In this document: positions 1 to 5,910 of the stretch, piece after piece | Position numbering within the stretch: the first letter of the stretch is position 1 | Layout: each line of letters begins with the position of its first letter | Assembly: GCA_964417785.1 (NCBI GenBank) | Contig: CAYQJO010000193.1 | Span: 1 to 8,361 of the forward strand | Source: DAOTUL01 sp034437435 | GTDB lineage: Bacteria; Chloroflexota; Anaerolineae; Aggregatilineales; Phototrophicaceae | Direction of reading: 5' to 3' | DNA: 8,361 nucleotides | Program-made: the position numbers and the translations under genes | The notes under the pieces: generated by a model | What the model was told of the DNA's origin: nothing | Database searches by the model: none | Seen by the model: the letters and a program-made list of their open reading frames with translations, nothing else

Positions 1-27
1 TCACCGATATACCAATGCCACATTAAC

Positions 28-56
28 TTGACAATAATCACAGACTTCGTTAACGT
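28..56 (+). promoter_or_regulatory. Candidate sigma-70 type promoter for the rpoD operon
   Basis: A perfect TTGACA lies at 28-33. After a 17-base spacer, TAACGT (51-56) keeps the important T1, A2 and T6 of the -10 consensus but matches only 3 of 6 bases. A better -10 match, TATGAT, sits at 56-61, but its 22-base spacing from TTGACA is too long. Transcription from here would give a leader of roughly 165 bases before the sigma factor start. The leader would include the hairpin at 111-130. The -10 overlaps the 8-bp palindrome CGTTAACG (48-55). Confidence 0.45.
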
Positions 57-110
57 ATGATTCATCGCATGTGCAGGTCTGACTTGTCTGTGCTGAATCA
101 GCGAACGGCT

Positions 111-136
111 CCCCGCTCTACAAAGCGGGGTTTATT
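111..136 (+). terminator. Terminator-like hairpin in the rpoD leader
   Basis: CCCCGCT (111-117) pairs perfectly with AGCGGGG (124-130) around a 6-base loop, and TTTATT follows. The 7-bp GC-rich stem is convincing, but the T-tract is short and interrupted. It may end an upstream gene lying outside the window. If transcription starts near position 62 it would instead be a leader attenuator. The other strand has no T-tract after the stem, so it is oriented to act on + strand transcripts. Confidence 0.45.
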
Positions 137-228
137 GCCTGAGACTGGATTTGCAACTGGCGATCAATCAGTAAATCGAGTATAGAGGTGATTTGCCTTG
201 CCTCATAGGCAGGGCTTCATGTGTGCAT

Positions 229-1488
229 ATGGCTGTAATGTTACAAATGACCCAAAAGGATGAGCTTCAAGCCAGGCTGATTGAAAAGGGACAACGACAG
301 GGTTCGATTTCGTTTGACGATATCCTGTCTGTGTTCCCGGACATCGAAAACGATGTAGCACTCCTGGATGAAGTCATGGACAACCTGCTGGACGCAGGGG
401 TGGATGTGCTGCCGGGTAAAGTCGGCAACATGCACCAGATTCCCGATGAAGCGGAATCAATCGATGACCTGTCCACCGAAGAAGCAGATGACGATGAAGC
501 CCTCGAAGCCCAGGAAGGTCGTCTACTCTATGACGATCTGGTGGAGGACGCTGGCTACCAGCAAGCGCTCGACACCGACGATGTAGTGGGGCTTTATCTC
601 AAAGAAGCAGGTCGTGTTCCCCTGTTGACAGCAGAGGAAGAAGTCTCGCTGGCGAAGCGGATGGAACAAGCGGAAATCGCCCGCCAGCGGTTGGAAGACG
701 AAGGCGACATTCTGCCGCCTGACGATGTATACGACCTGAAAGACATCTTGATCGACGGGGAACTGGCGCAGGAACATCTGATCCGTGCCAACGCCCGTCT
801 GGTCATCAGTGTGGCGAAGAAATATATCGGACGCGGTGTCCCTTTCCTTGATCTGATCCAGGAAGGCAACATCGGTTTGATCCGGGCCACCAACAAATTC
901 GAGTACCAGCGTGGTCACAAGTTCAGCACTTATGCCACCTGGTGGATTCGGCAGGCGGTCAGTCGCGCTGTGGCCGACCAGGGCCGGACCATCCGCGTAC
1001 CGGTACACATGGGCGACCAGTTGAACCGGATGCGGCGCGTGCAGCTTCACCTGCTGCAAGAACTGGGCCGCGAGCCGAATATCGATGAACTGGCCCAGGG
1101 TATGGAGACCACCCCCGACAAGGTGGAGAATCTTCTGGAAATCGCCCGCCGTCCGGTCAGCCTGGAAACACCAATCGACGACGACGGCGATTCTACCTTC
1201 GGTGATTTTGTCGAAGATGTGAGCAGCCCCGCTCCTGCCGATGAAGTCGCCACACATCTGCTGCACGAGCAGCTTCAGGGTGCTCTGGATCGTCTGCCGC
1301 CGCGTGAAGCACAGATTTTGCGCCTCCGCTACGGCCTGGAGGACGGTCGCGTTTACACACTGGAAGAAGTCGGGCAGACCATCGGTGTCACACGGGAGCG
1401 TGTGCGCCAACTGGAAGCCCAGGCCCTCAACCGGCTGCGCCAATCGTCGGCACACATTATTCTTCGGGACTACCTGTACGAGGAGTAA
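229..1488 (+). CDS. rpoD: Primary RNA polymerase sigma factor (RpoD/SigA, group 1)
   Basis: Housekeeping sigma factor that directs core RNA polymerase to -35/-10 promoters. Numbering from ATG 229 (419 aa): a region 1.1-like segment spans about 8-68, followed by a very acidic linker (72-106). Region 1.2 spans about 115-148 and contains GLYLKEAGRVPLLT. Region 2 spans about 183-258, with the core-binding FLDLIQEGNIGLIRA and the -10 reading YATWWIRQAVSRA. Region 3 begins around RVPVHM. Region 4 spans 343-405 and ends in the -35 reading helix-turn-helix (TLEEVGQTIGVTRERVRQLE). The presence of regions 1.1 and 1.2 marks it as group 1 rather than a stress sigma. The start is uncertain: the frame stays open back to TTG 193, where GAGGTG (185-190) lies too close, and GTG 223 has AGGG 8 bases upstream. 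ATG 229 is the first ATG, and the residues before it look non-homologous. The stop codon is 4 bases before the next gene. Confidence 0.95.
   Translation: MAVMLQMTQKDELQARLIEKGQRQGSISFDDILSVFPDIENDVALLDEVMDNLLDAGVDVLPGKVGNMHQIPDEAESIDDLSTEEADDDEALEAQEGRLLYDDLVEDAGYQQALDTDDVVGLYLKEAGRVPLLTAEEEVSLAKRMEQAEIARQRLEDEGDILPPDDVYDLKDILIDGELAQEHLIRANARLVISVAKKYIGRGVPFLDLIQEGNIGLIRATNKFEYQRGHKFSTYATWWIRQAVSRAVADQGRTIRVPVHMGDQLNRMRRVQLHLLQELGREPNIDELAQGMETTPDKVENLLEIARRPVSLETPIDDDGDSTFGDFVEDVSSPAPADEVATHLLHEQLQGALDRLPPREAQILRLRYGLEDGRVYTLEEVGQTIGVTRERVRQLEAQALNRLRQSSAHIILRDYLYEE
1480..1485 (+). promoter_or_regulatory. Ribosome binding site deciding the LiaF-like gene start
   Basis: GAGGAG forms the last two Glu codons of the sigma factor and lies 7 bases before TTG 1493. 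That spacing favours TTG 1493 over GTG 1499, which would be 13 bases away. The site makes translation of the second gene likely to depend on, or be coupled to, ribosomes finishing the sigma factor. Confidence 0.7.
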
Positions 1489-1492
1489 TCAC

Positions 1493-2284
1493 TTGAGTGT
1501 GCCAGCACGCAAAACCGGAACCCCCTGGTTGTGGGCGGTGATTCTGGTCATCGTGGGTGTCGTCCTGCTGCTGGATAACTTCTTGTTGTTGGGCGACTTT
1601 GACGCAAGCACTTTGCTACCCCTGCTTCTGGTTGTGGCGGGGGCGCAAATTCTGATACGCGGCGATCTACTGCCGAGTTCGGAACCTCAGAGTTTCGGCA
1701 TCACACGCGGCAGTGTCGAATCCGGTACGCTGGAAATCAGCAGCGGCGAAATCGACATTGATGTGCGGGCGCTTCACCGCGAAGGCCGGCTCATCGCCGG
1801 TCAATTTGCCGGCAGCGCCCGTCCTCAACTTGACGTGCAGGACACCTACGCCCATATCCGGCTGGACCGATCCGATACCGGCTGGCTGTCGTTTAACGAC
1901 TGGCGTGTTGGTCTGGCCGCAGACCTGCCCTGGCAGGTGTTGGTCAGCACATCGCTGGGTCAGGTCAACGCTGATCTGTCCGACCTCATCGTTCACGATG
2001 GTTATATCGCCACCGGGATCGGTGACATACGGCTGGCGGCCCCACGCGAAGCCCTGGGACCGCTGTATGTTCGTTCGACCCTGGGCAACATCCATATCAA
2101 CACCCCCCTCGGCTGCAACGTCCGCATTGTCATTAATGGCGGATGGATGTTTCGCGTCAAACACAATATCTATCGCTACGAAAACCCGGAAACGGATGTG
2201 TATGTATCCGTTGATCCCGCCGTCGGCAGTCCACTGGTTGAAATCCATATCAGCGGCACCTTCGGCGACGCCTACCTGGGCTAA
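1493..2284 (+). CDS. Two-TM membrane protein with LiaF/toastrack-like C-terminal domain
   Basis: Predicted 263-aa membrane protein. Two hydrophobic helices (about 12-32 and 39-57) resemble the N-terminal LiaI/LiaF-type transmembrane region (DUF5668-like). After a short linker, residues about 68-263 are rich in short beta strands with recurring turn motifs: STSLGQVNADL, ATGIGDIRLAA, RSTLGNIHIN and ISGTFGDAYLG. This is the pattern of the toastrack/DUF4097-type beta-helix found in LiaF-like proteins. Family members are linked to cell-envelope stress signalling in Firmicutes, but the role here is not shown by sequence. No signal peptide or enzymatic motif is visible. It starts with TTG, has a good ribosome binding site inside the sigma factor gene, and the next gene starts 4 bases after its stop. 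An open frame continues upstream to 1241, but that part is only a shadow of the sigma factor in another frame. Confidence 0.75.
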   Translation: MSVPARKTGTPWLWAVILVIVGVVLLLDNFLLLGDFDASTLLPLLLVVAGAQILIRGDLLPSSEPQSFGITRGSVESGTLEISSGEIDIDVRALHREGRLIAGQFAGSARPQLDVQDTYAHIRLDRSDTGWLSFNDWRVGLAADLPWQVLVSTSLGQVNADLSDLIVHDGYIATGIGDIRLAAPREALGPLYVRSTLGNIHINTPLGCNVRIVINGGWMFRVKHNIYRYENPETDVYVSVDPAVGSPLVEIHISGTFGDAYLG

Positions 2285-2288
2285 CACC

Positions 2289-2855
2289 ATGTCGGATAAA
2301 TTTGGTTTTGTCATTCGTGATGGCATGGAAAGTGATATTCCGGGCTGTCTGGCACTGGAAACAGCCTACACCACTGATTATGTCTGGCAGATGACCGTTG
2401 ACCCCGAAAGCAGCCAGCGCAGTATCAGCTTCAAAACCGACCACCTGCCGCGCTCAATGGATGTCGATTACCCGATCTCCGAACACCGCCTGCGCACCAG
2501 CCAATGTTTTCTGGTGGCCGTTGGTCGGGATGACCCGGCCATTCTGGGTTTACTTACGATGTCGCCCATTCCGGCTCGCCGCACCGCCTTGATCCACGAC
2601 ATTGTTGTCTCACAGCCATTTCGCCGCCACCGGATCGGCACCCGGCTTCTCAATGTGGCTCGTCGCTGGGCTGAAGAACATCAACTGATCTCGTTAATCG
2701 CAGAAACGCAAACCAAGAATTACCCCGGCATTCTATTCTGCCAGAAAGCCAGCATGTCGTTTTGTGGTTACAATGACCATTATTTTGATAATCAGGATAT
2801 TGCCGTTTTTTTCGGCCAGACATTGAATCGTGGAAGATTTCCGGACGTTCCTTGA
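2289..2855 (+). CDS. GNAT family N-acetyltransferase
   Basis: Predicted 188-aa soluble acetyl-CoA-dependent acyltransferase. The family signature is clear. Strand beta4 with the following turn, IHDIVVSQPFRRHRIGTRLL (102-121), supplies the acetyl-CoA pyrophosphate-binding loop (the R-x-x-G-x-G/A type, here RRHRIG), followed by helix alpha3. The C-terminal part, with N144-Y-P-G then FCQKASMSFCGYND, matches the usual 'N..A..fY.k.GF...G' segment. The N-terminus (FVIRDGMESDIPGCLALE) has the common first strand and helix 1. The substrate cannot be inferred; both protein N-termini and small amines are possible. ATG 2289 lies 4 bases after the previous stop and has no obvious Shine-Dalgarno, which suggests translational coupling. 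The 3' end overlaps the next gene by 26 bases. Confidence 0.85.
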   Translation: MSDKFGFVIRDGMESDIPGCLALETAYTTDYVWQMTVDPESSQRSISFKTDHLPRSMDVDYPISEHRLRTSQCFLVAVGRDDPAILGLLTMSPIPARRTALIHDIVVSQPFRRHRIGTRLLNVARRWAEEHQLISLIAETQTKNYPGILFCQKASMSFCGYNDHYFDNQDIAVFFGQTLNRGRFPDVP

Positions 2856-4725
2856 ACTGTTCAACGAGACGCTGGCAGCCGCCATCGTGGTCGTTGCCGC
2901 GTCCATGTTGTTGTATAACCTCTCGCGCAACCTCAAGAATCGTGTAGCCCGGACATCGGGCGCGGTGCTGGCCTGCGTCACCATTACTTACATCAGCGAT
3001 GTGTTGATCTCATTGGGTCCAGGGGCCGGGACATTTGAGTCCCTGCTGCGCCTACAATGGCTGGGAGTCGCTTATGTTCCGGTCACCACCTTCCATCTAT
3101 CAGACGCCCTTCTGGCAACAACCGGACTGCCTTCGCGGGGCCGCCGCCGTCGCATTATCCGCATCCTGTACGCCATCGCAACCGCGTTTCTGGTGCTGGC
3201 AACCTCTACTGACGCAGTGATCTATGCGACGAAATACGACGGACGCATCAGCCTGCAAGCCGCGCCGCTGTTCTGGTTGTATCTGAGCTATTTCCTGATT
3301 GTCAACGGTGTGGCCTTCTACAATGTGCTGCGTGCCCTCCGCCGCTGCCTGACCCCCAGCACCGAACGGCGCATGACCTATTTGCTGGTCGCCATGTTGA
3401 CGCCGAGCATCGGTATCTTCCCCTATTCGGCGCTGCTCAACCCTGGCGACCAGTTCTCGATCAACGGGTTGCTGCTGGTCAATCTGGGGAATACCATCGT
3501 CATCTTCATGCTGTTGTTCCTGTCTTATCCGTTGTCATTCTTCGGCTCGCGCATTCCCGACCGGGTTGTGCGTGCCGACCTGATGCGTTTCATGCTGTTA
3601 GGGCCGGGAACGGGTCTCGTCGCCCTGGTGACAATCATCTATATCGGCCCCACCACCGAACTACTGGGCGTGCCAGGAATCGACTTCATTCCCTTCGCGG
3701 TGGTCACGGCCATCCTGGTCTGGCAGTGGGGTGTCGATCTGGCGTTACCCTGGCTGGAAAAATGGTTCATCTATCGCCATGAAGATGACGACCAGTTAGC
3801 AAAACTTCAGGACCTGAGTGAACGGCTTCTGACGCGCAGCGATCTGCTGCAATTGACCGGGGCGAATCTGGAAGCCGCCTGCGACTATCTGCGAGTGAAC
3901 AGCGCGTTCGTCGCAGCACTCACCGACCAGCGCCCGGAATTCGTGCGGGCGGTCGGAACGGTCGATTTCACTGCCGATGCCCTACAGGATGAGGTCGATC
4001 AACTACTGAGCCTCCTCAACGGCAAACCGAAGCTGCACACATGGGAGAATTACTGGGTCTTTCCGCTTTACAGTCACCGGATGAACGACAACAGCGGTCA
4101 ATCCACACTCATCGGCATGTTCGGCCTTGAGGGACGGACAGCGCAAATCGACTTCAGTGAAGATGAATGGGAACTGCTGGAGACATTCACCCGACGTGCC
4201 AGCCATACCCTGGACGATATGCTGCTGCAATCGGAGGTCTATGCTGCCCTGGAAGGCCTGCTGCCACAATTTGCCCTGAACCGTAGTCGCGCCGCTGAGC
4301 TGGAATATCGTCCGGGACGAGCAGGATTTGTCAGGAACGATATACCGGATCGCGAAGAGATCGTGGAACAGGTTCACGCCGCTCTACGCCATTTCTGGGG
4401 AGGCCCCGGTCTGAGCAGCAGCCGCCTGCTTGAACTGTCTATTGTGCAGATGGCGCTGGCAGACAACGAGAACAACCCGGTTAAGGCACTGCGCCAGATT
4501 CTGGTCGATGCTATCGAGCAGCAGGCTCCCGACGGCGAGCGCAGCTTCAAGAGTGCGGAATGGACACTGTATAACATCCTGAAACTGCGGTTTATTGATA
4601 AGCAAAAAGCCCGCGAGACTGCCCAGCGGCTTTACATGAGCGAAGCCAACCTGTATCGTAAACAAAGTGTTGCCATCGAAGCCATAGCCGAGAGTTTGAT
4701 TGAGCAAGAACGGCGTCTGACGTAA
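2830..4725 (+). CDS. Polytopic membrane protein with GAF-like region and C-terminal HTH
   Basis: A 631-aa protein of unknown function. The first half is a membrane domain with about eight or nine hydrophobic helices (roughly 12-32, 43-62, 72-97, 109-132, 145-168, 183-205, 213-235, 252-273 and 285-305), like the N-terminal sensor of some 7TM histidine kinases. Residues about 318-470 look like a GAF-type domain: a helical lead-in, then strands such as NYWVFPLYS and LIGMFGLEG, then an amphipathic helix. No histidine kinase H-box, ATPase, GGDEF or phosphatase motif is visible. The C-terminus (about 509-631) has an ALRHFW segment, a helical stretch, and a final helix-turn-helix-like unit (ARETAQRLYMSEANLYRKQS, 594-613). 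I recall this arrangement from many Chloroflexota regulatory proteins. A membrane-tethered transcription regulator is the inferred role. GTG 2830 is chosen because the next in-frame start would remove the first membrane helix. There is no clear Shine-Dalgarno, and the 26-base overlap with the GNAT gene suggests coupling. Confidence 0.7.
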   Translation: MEDFRTFLELFNETLAAAIVVVAASMLLYNLSRNLKNRVARTSGAVLACVTITYISDVLISLGPGAGTFESLLRLQWLGVAYVPVTTFHLSDALLATTGLPSRGRRRRIIRILYAIATAFLVLATSTDAVIYATKYDGRISLQAAPLFWLYLSYFLIVNGVAFYNVLRALRRCLTPSTERRMTYLLVAMLTPSIGIFPYSALLNPGDQFSINGLLLVNLGNTIVIFMLLFLSYPLSFFGSRIPDRVVRADLMRFMLLGPGTGLVALVTIIYIGPTTELLGVPGIDFIPFAVVTAILVWQWGVDLALPWLEKWFIYRHEDDDQLAKLQDLSERLLTRSDLLQLTGANLEAACDYLRVNSAFVAALTDQRPEFVRAVGTVDFTADALQDEVDQLLSLLNGKPKLHTWENYWVFPLYSHRMNDNSGQSTLIGMFGLEGRTAQIDFSEDEWELLETFTRRASHTLDDMLLQSEVYAALEGLLPQFALNRSRAAELEYRPGRAGFVRNDIPDREEIVEQVHAALRHFWGGPGLSSSRLLELSIVQMALADNENNPVKALRQILVDAIEQQAPDGERSFKSAEWTLYNILKLRFIDKQKARETAQRLYMSEANLYRKQSVAIEAIAESLIEQERRLT

Positions 4726-4756
4726 ACGTTAAGGCTAAGATTTGCAACCTTAACGT
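4726..4756 (+). repeat. Perfect 9-bp inverted repeat, operator-like
   Basis: ACGTTAAGG (4726-4734) and CCTTAACGT (4748-4756) are perfect inverted arms separated by 13 bases. The arms flank the -35 hexamer TTGCAA (4742-4747), and the right arm fills the first half of the promoter spacer. A third TTAAGG lies at 4776-4781, just after the -10. Position favours an operator. As RNA it would fold into a hairpin after the stop at 4725, but AAAATTCTT follows rather than a T-tract, so it is a poor intrinsic terminator. Confidence 0.6.
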
Positions 4757-4770
4757 AAAATTCTTATAAT
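4742..4770 (+). promoter_or_regulatory. Strong sigma-70 type promoter of the S1-protein gene
   Basis: TTGCAA (4742-4747, 4 of 6 matches to TTGACA) is followed by an optimal 17-base spacer and a perfect TATAAT (4765-4770). The expected start near 4777 gives a leader of about 53 bases before ATG 4830. The local sequence is AT-rich compared with the flanking genes. It overlaps the inverted repeat at 4726-4756. The remaining intergenic bases to 4820 show nothing else. Confidence 0.75.
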
Positions 4771-4820
4771 GATATTTAAGGTCATTGGGAAATTAGCACG
4801 TTTGCTGTAATGATGTTTAT

Positions 4821-4827
4821 GGGGGAA
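4821..4827 (+). promoter_or_regulatory. Purine-rich ribosome binding site of the S1-protein gene
   Basis: GGGGGAA lies directly upstream of ATG 4830. It is G-rich rather than a canonical AGGAGG, but purine-rich and close to the start codon. It supports ATG 4830 over later in-frame starts. Confidence 0.55.
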
Positions 4828-4829
4828 TT

Positions 4830-5813
4830 ATGACTACTGAATTGCAGCGGCATGATTTGAAGCCGCCGCCGCCGACTGTGGATGAGGGTTACTGGTCAGC
4901 GCTATTATCAGAGGGGGAACACGCCCATCCCGTTCAGTCCAACAATGGATTCGAGAACCAGCATTCGGATTACGACGAATCGGACGACTTCTTCTCTTCG
5001 AACCACCGCACTGCAATTGAGTCGGATTGGGAAGAAATCCAGCGCATCACGGACGACGACGAAACCATCGATTTGAATGTCGTCGGTTACAATCGTGGTG
5101 GCCTTCTGGTGGAGTGGCGTTCACTGCGTGGATTCGTACCAGCCAGCCAATTGAACCACTTCCCGTCGACGGGTAACAGCACGGTGCGGCGCAACGCCCT
5201 GTTGGATCGCGTCGGCGAGACGCTATGCCTGCGGGTGATTGAGTTGGACGTGGAGAAGAACCGGTTGATTCTGTCGGAACGGGCAGCCCAGGCTGAACCG
5301 GGGGAACGAGCCAACATTCTAACCAACTTGAATCCCGGCGATATTGTCACCGGAATCATCACCAACCTGTGCGAGTTCGGCGCATTTGTCGATCTCGGCG
5401 GTTTGGAGGGTCTGATCCACATCAGCGAGCTAAGCTGGGGCCGTGTCGGTCATCCAGGCAGTATGTTGTCACGCGGACAAGAAGTGGACGCCTACGTCCT
5501 GGGCGTCGATCAGGACGCCGGGCGCATCGCACTCAGCCTGAAGCGCCTGCGGCCCGATCCCTGGAAGACAGTGGAAGATCGTTATGAAGTCGGCCAGATT
5601 GTCGAAGGTGTGATCACTAACGTAGTCGATTTCGGTGCATTTGCTTGCATCGAAGAGGGGCTGGAAGGCCTGATCCATGTTTCTGAACTGGCTGAAGGCC
5701 ACTTTTTGCACCCACGCAATGTCGTCACCGAAGACCAGTTGATCCAGGCACGCATTCTGACAATCAACGGTCCGGCCCGCCGGTTGGGACTCAGCCTACG
5801 ATTGACAGAGTAA
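4830..5813 (+). CDS. Three-S1-domain RNA-binding protein, ribosomal protein S1-like
   Basis: A 327-aa protein probably binding mRNA on the ribosome, as S1 (RpsA) homologues do. Residues 1-76 are acidic and probably disordered, apart from a short EGYWSALLSEGE segment (19-30). Three OB-fold S1 domains follow. The first is divergent (about 77-152, with GGLLVEW and LRGFVPASQL). The second is canonical (168-239: GDIVTGIITNLCEFGAFVDL, GLIHISELSW, ALSLKRL). The third is also canonical (252-325: GQIVEGVITNVVDFGAF, GLIHVSEL, LGLSLRL). The protein ends directly after the third domain. It is shorter than the six-domain proteobacterial S1, closer to reduced Gram-positive or cyanobacterial-type forms, and no separate N-terminal ribosome-docking S1 domain is evident. 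It has its own promoter and terminator, so it is monocistronic. It could instead be a general S1-domain regulator; I therefore give no gene symbol. Confidence 0.85.
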   Translation: MTTELQRHDLKPPPPTVDEGYWSALLSEGEHAHPVQSNNGFENQHSDYDESDDFFSSNHRTAIESDWEEIQRITDDDETIDLNVVGYNRGGLLVEWRSLRGFVPASQLNHFPSTGNSTVRRNALLDRVGETLCLRVIELDVEKNRLILSERAAQAEPGERANILTNLNPGDIVTGIITNLCEFGAFVDLGGLEGLIHISELSWGRVGHPGSMLSRGQEVDAYVLGVDQDAGRIALSLKRLRPDPWKTVEDRYEVGQIVEGVITNVVDFGAFACIEEGLEGLIHVSELAEGHFLHPRNVVTEDQLIQARILTINGPARRLGLSLRLTE

Positions 5814-5833
5814 GTTCAGCACAATCAGCACAC

Positions 5834-5862
5834 AGGGATGCGCCCGGCGCGTGTCCCTTTTT
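5834..5862 (+). terminator. Intrinsic terminator after the S1-protein gene
   Basis: AGGGATGCGC (5834-5843) pairs with GCGTGTCCCT (5849-5858), with two internal wobble pairs and a 5-base loop. A run of five T residues (5858-5862) follows. It lies 20 bases past the stop codon, separating this gene from the ftsK-like gene. The rest of the gap to 5896 holds only a possible -10, TATCAT (5881-5886), without a convincing -35. Confidence 0.8.
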
Positions 5863-5896
5863 GATTCCGGGTCAATGGGCTATCATTGATACAGTT

Positions 5897-5903
5897 AGAA
5901 GGA
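5897..5903 (+). promoter_or_regulatory. Ribosome binding site fixing the GTG start of the FtsK gene
   Basis: AGAAGGA is a strong Shine-Dalgarno sequence 7 bases upstream of GTG 5911. It fixes this non-ATG start ahead of the first in-frame ATG codons, which would cut into the membrane domain. Confidence 0.75.
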
Positions 5904-5910
5904 ACAAACT

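Noticed and set aside
1..31. Possible C-terminus of an upstream gene ending at TGA 29-31
   Set aside because: Only nine codons are visible, other frames are equally open or closed, and no choice can be supported.
92..102. Short palindrome GCTGAATCAGC in the rpoD leader
   Set aside because: A 5-bp stem around a single base cannot form a useful hairpin, and no second copy was seen.
523..1455. 310-codon open frame on the - strand opposite the sigma factor gene
   Set aside because: It is fully covered by an unmistakable sigma factor. Its translation shows no recognisable domain, and long antisense frames are common opposite genes of this codon bias.
1713..2288. Upstream extension of the GNAT reading frame to 1713
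   Set aside because: The extension lies over the LiaF-like gene in another frame and is low-complexity and unlike the GNAT family. The acetyltransferase begins naturally at ATG 2289.
1667..2326. 219-codon - strand open frame opposite the LiaF-like gene
   Set aside because: No ribosome binding site or domain was seen, and the + strand protein has clear membrane helices and repeating beta motifs.
5881..5886. TATCAT as a -10 for the ftsK gene
   Set aside because: A hexamer at suitable distance would have to be the terminator T-run (5858-5863), which is a poor -35. It is mentioned only as a possibility.
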